DNA of 64,000 nucleotides from Nocardioides cynanchi (lineage in GTDB: Bacteria > Actinomycetota > Actinomycetes > Propionibacteriales > Nocardioidaceae): positions 2,170,001 through 2,234,000 of the forward strand of contig NZ_CP044344.1 in NCBI RefSeq assembly GCF_008761635.1. The letters are read 5' to 3'. Under the pieces are notes generated by a model. The model was not told where the DNA came from and ran no database searches. It worked only from the letters and a program-made list of their open reading frames with translations. The position numbers and the translations under genes were made by a program. Position 1 is the first letter of the stretch. The number at the start of each line of letters is the position of its first letter. Of the stretch, positions 63,487 to 64,000 are shown in pieces.

Positions 63487-64000
<514 letters not shown>

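Overview
The window is 64 kb of very GC-rich DNA. It has GTG starts, a mycolata/streptomycete-like gene set (F420-type luciferase-like oxidoreductase, GuaB3, WXG/EspL-like proteins, LAL and PspC-type regulators) and a backbone peppered with GTACGAC. This points to an actinobacterium, most likely Nocardioides or another member of Nocardioidaceae; the genus is an inference from style and gene order. No rRNA, tRNA, CRISPR array, insertion sequence or phage gene was recognised. Many genes appear to be leaderless: a TANNNT -10 box sits about 6 nt before the start codon.

Layout. 1-6.3 kb: the tail of a sigma-region-like membrane protein, sucCD, a RibD/DHFR-like reductase, a stand-alone B12-binding protein and an M23 peptidase. 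6.3-13.2 kb: the UvrD/PcrA helicase, a LiaFSR-like PspC envelope-stress module and a YbaK-type protein. 13.2-15.1 kb: a three-gene WXG/EspL-like cassette. 15.3-30.3 kb: lipid-type oxidation genes (LLM oxidoreductase, MpaB-like oxygenase, acyl-CoA dehydrogenase, acyl-CoA ligase), a giant secreted C25-type peptidase and a cyclase-AAA-TPR regulator. Two of the lipid genes share the same palindromic operator. 30.3-36.9 kb: an RsbV/RsbQ/RsbP-like energy-stress switch, an MMPL transporter, a P450 and a CBS-domain protein.

36.9-49.35 kb is the most notable part. An 18-bp direct repeat (36896-36913 and 49330-49347) includes the last codons and stop of guaA and brackets about 12.4 kb of accessory DNA. 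This looks like an island inserted at the guaA 3' end, with no integrase left inside. Its cargo is a LAL-type LuxR regulator, two DHA2-type MFS exporters (one with His-rich tails at both ends), a CzcO/FMO-like flavoprotein, an MDR oxidoreductase, two alpha/beta hydrolases and two tiny overlapping ORFs. Together they look like an oxidise-hydrolyse-export module.

49.3-64 kb returns to backbone: guaA, a ChoD-like GMC oxidoreductase with a coupled succinate-semialdehyde dehydrogenase, glpD, a CapA-like protein, a NUDIX-phosphotransferase fusion, an orphan LuxR HTH protein, guaB3, a secreted CHAP protein with a collagen-like linker, a MOSC protein, a 37-residue zinc ribbon and the 3' part of guaB. 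The guaA/guaB3/guaB neighbourhood is a typical actinobacterial purine cluster.
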